From assembly GCA_013399015.1 (NCBI GenBank), contig VWZX01010095.1, forward strand, positions 62,001 to 126,000: a DNA stretch of 64,000 bases, given 5' to 3'. The notes below the pieces were generated by a model. That model had not been told where the DNA came from. It made no database searches and was given only the letters and a program-made list of their open reading frames with translations. The DNA comes from Galbula dea. Taxonomy: Eukaryota > Chordata > Aves > Piciformes > Galbulidae. A program made the translations under genes and the position numbers. Positions 62,272 to 64,000 of this stretch are shown one piece after another; the first letter of the stretch is position 1; the number at the start of each line of letters is the position of its first letter.

Positions 62272-64000
62272 GGGTTTTCCAGGTAACAGAATAAACTAGA
62301 AAACAGAAATACTTCGAGACATCCCAGGGAGAAAGATAGCTCATAGTCACACATCTGAGCAGCAACCACTGCCTAGGAGCTCCTGTCATATCAGTTGAAT
62401 TACATATTTTATTACTGCATATGCAGTCCTGTTTGAATGCAGACTCAGCTCAGAGCTTCAATTCCAAACAGCAAGTTCTGCAGAGATAGTAGAACTTGAC
62501 TCAACAAAAAAAAAATCCATGCAGGATTCACCTACATCTAGGTGGGAAATGATTTTCTAGTCTTATCCTGAGGTAGAGAGGTGATTGGACTTGAAGATGG
62601 GGACCTTTAGGTCCTGCATCTTTGCTATCTTCACACTTGAGGTTCTTACTGTGGTCACTCAGTCCCTCTGAAGCAGCAATCACTTGTTGAATTGCTCTCC
62701 TGTGTTCAAATTACTCTATAAGAGCTGGTATATGAACTGGAACCTGAGCCTTTTCCCTCCAGCTCACAAGGGTGTCTGGTGTCAGAGATATCTGTCTCTA
62801 GAAGACCTCCAGAGAAGATCATAAGTGTCCTGCTTCTGCTCCCACATTTTGTTTGTATTTAGTTCAGATTTAAAATCATTAGATCCTGTTTAAATTATCA
62901 ACATCTTGTCCACTACAATGAGGTTTCTCTATTTTGGGGTCCAACAAGCACTACATTAATAGAATAAAACAAAACTTATTTTTTGCTTACCAAGAAACTC
63001 ACCTCTACCTGAAAAAGTGAGAACATCACTGCACTTGTTTTTTGCTGGTTCTCTTTTTTGAGGTGGCAACAACCTAATGAAAAATGAGATGTAAATTGCA
63101 AGGACTAATTAATGCAAAGCCCAGTTCTGTAGAAGAAAATGGAATGAATATTTCACTTCTTTATTCATCTGTTGAAAGTATAATGAAGAAAAATTTAGTG
63201 TGAGAACCTCTAGTTGTACAAGCAGTCTTGCTTAGCTGCAAATAAGTGTCAGTAATAACTCATGATGAAGCCATGTGGCAAATAACAGGATATGGAACAC
63301 AGCTGGATTTGCAGAGTAAATGACAGATCAGGAAAAAAAACCAAACCACACTTTAAAACCTCTTAATAACACTACATTGTAGCTATAAAAATATATCCAC
63401 TTGTCTAATCCTTTTTATAGCAAAGTGCATCACTTGAAAATTCTTACCCACAAAGCTCTTGCCATCAGATCACCTCTCACTCCTGCACACTGGCACATGC
63501 CTCTGGTAACAATGGGACTCTGCAGAGCTCAGAGACTTAAATACTGCTTACACAGGTGCAGCAAGGTGGCCCTGCAGAACCTGAACCCAAGAGATACTCA
63601 GCCTGAGGCCAGGTGTTCCTAGTTGTCTCTGAAGGGTGATCAAGAAGTGTCTCAAGGGAAACCTTGCCCTTCACTGAAACCCTTTTTTTTCTTGTTCCTT
63701 TTGAAGTTTTTAGATCCATTCAGTGCTGCACTGGGATTATATTGTAAAGTTTTGGTAGCAGGGGACTAAAGGGATGGTTTCTGTGAGAAGCTGCTAGAAG
63801 CTTTCTCTGTGTCTGATAGAGCCAATGCCAGCTGGCTCCAAGCTGGCCAAAGCTGAGCCCACCAGTGACAGTGGCAACACCTCAGTTGATAACATAATTG
63901 TGAAGGGAAGAAAGCTGTTGTGCAGCAGCAGCTGGAAGAGAGGAATAAGAATATGTGAGAGAAACAGCTCTGACACCAAGGTCAGTGAAGGAGGTGGAGG

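Larger units (their letters stand above)
59547..64000. other. Gene-free region to window end
   Basis: About 4.5 kb with two AT-rich tandem tracts (61098-61139 and 62215-62271). Open frames are all under 95 codons and resemble nothing known. Confidence 0.65.

Noticed and set aside
41000..64000. Search for a third gene, LTR retrovirus, tRNA/rRNA or CRISPR-like array
   Set aside because: No conserved protein motif, LTR pair, tRNA box structure or regular spacer array was seen; only CR1 pieces and simple repeats.

Overview
The window is a vertebrate nuclear segment, almost certainly from a bird. It carries two multi-exon protein genes with GT-AG introns, several truncated CR1 LINE copies that end in the avian-type ATTCTATG/ATTCTGTG tail, short introns and low repeat content. 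No bacterial or viral gene organisation is present. One ambiguous base lies at 48662. The species cannot be named from the sequence.

Layout. Positions 1-590 hold a G-rich 19-bp minisatellite and flanking sequence. Positions about 580-1160 are a GC-rich, TATA-less promoter/CpG-island-like block covering CTSC exon 1. Cathepsin C (CTSC, dipeptidyl peptidase I) lies on the + strand in seven exons, from ATG 748 to stop 8973-8975, with a poly(A) signal at 9643-9648; the deduced protein is 461 residues. Positions about 9.7-22 kb are intergenic, with one long CR1 copy at about 19985-20504. RAB38 lies on the + strand in three coding exons, from ATG 22323 to stop 38288-38290, split by two introns of about 7.7 and 7.6 kb; the deduced protein is 212 residues. 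Beyond it lie a probable 3' UTR, an ancient MIR-like SINE at about 40165-40325, and then about 24 kb without a recognisable gene up to 64000, holding three further CR1 pieces and simple repeats.

The two genes are not an operon. Each has its own start region and they are transcribed in the same direction. Their order matches the mammalian neighbourhood (CTSC followed by RAB38), so this is conserved synteny. Both products act in lysosome-related compartments: CTSC activates granule serine proteases, and RAB38 directs cargo to melanosomes and other lysosome-related organelles. The sequence does not show that they are co-regulated.

I found no clear new biological system. The points most worth a second look are the minisatellite beside the CTSC promoter, a CR1 piece inside the CTSC 3' UTR, an added N-glycosylation sequon in CTSC, an upstream ORF overlapping the RAB38 start, an M-box-like site in RAB38 intron 1, a perfect 36-bp tandem duplication beside the RAB38 exon 2 donor, a CR1 reading frame with a single stop, and a few unexplained open frames.
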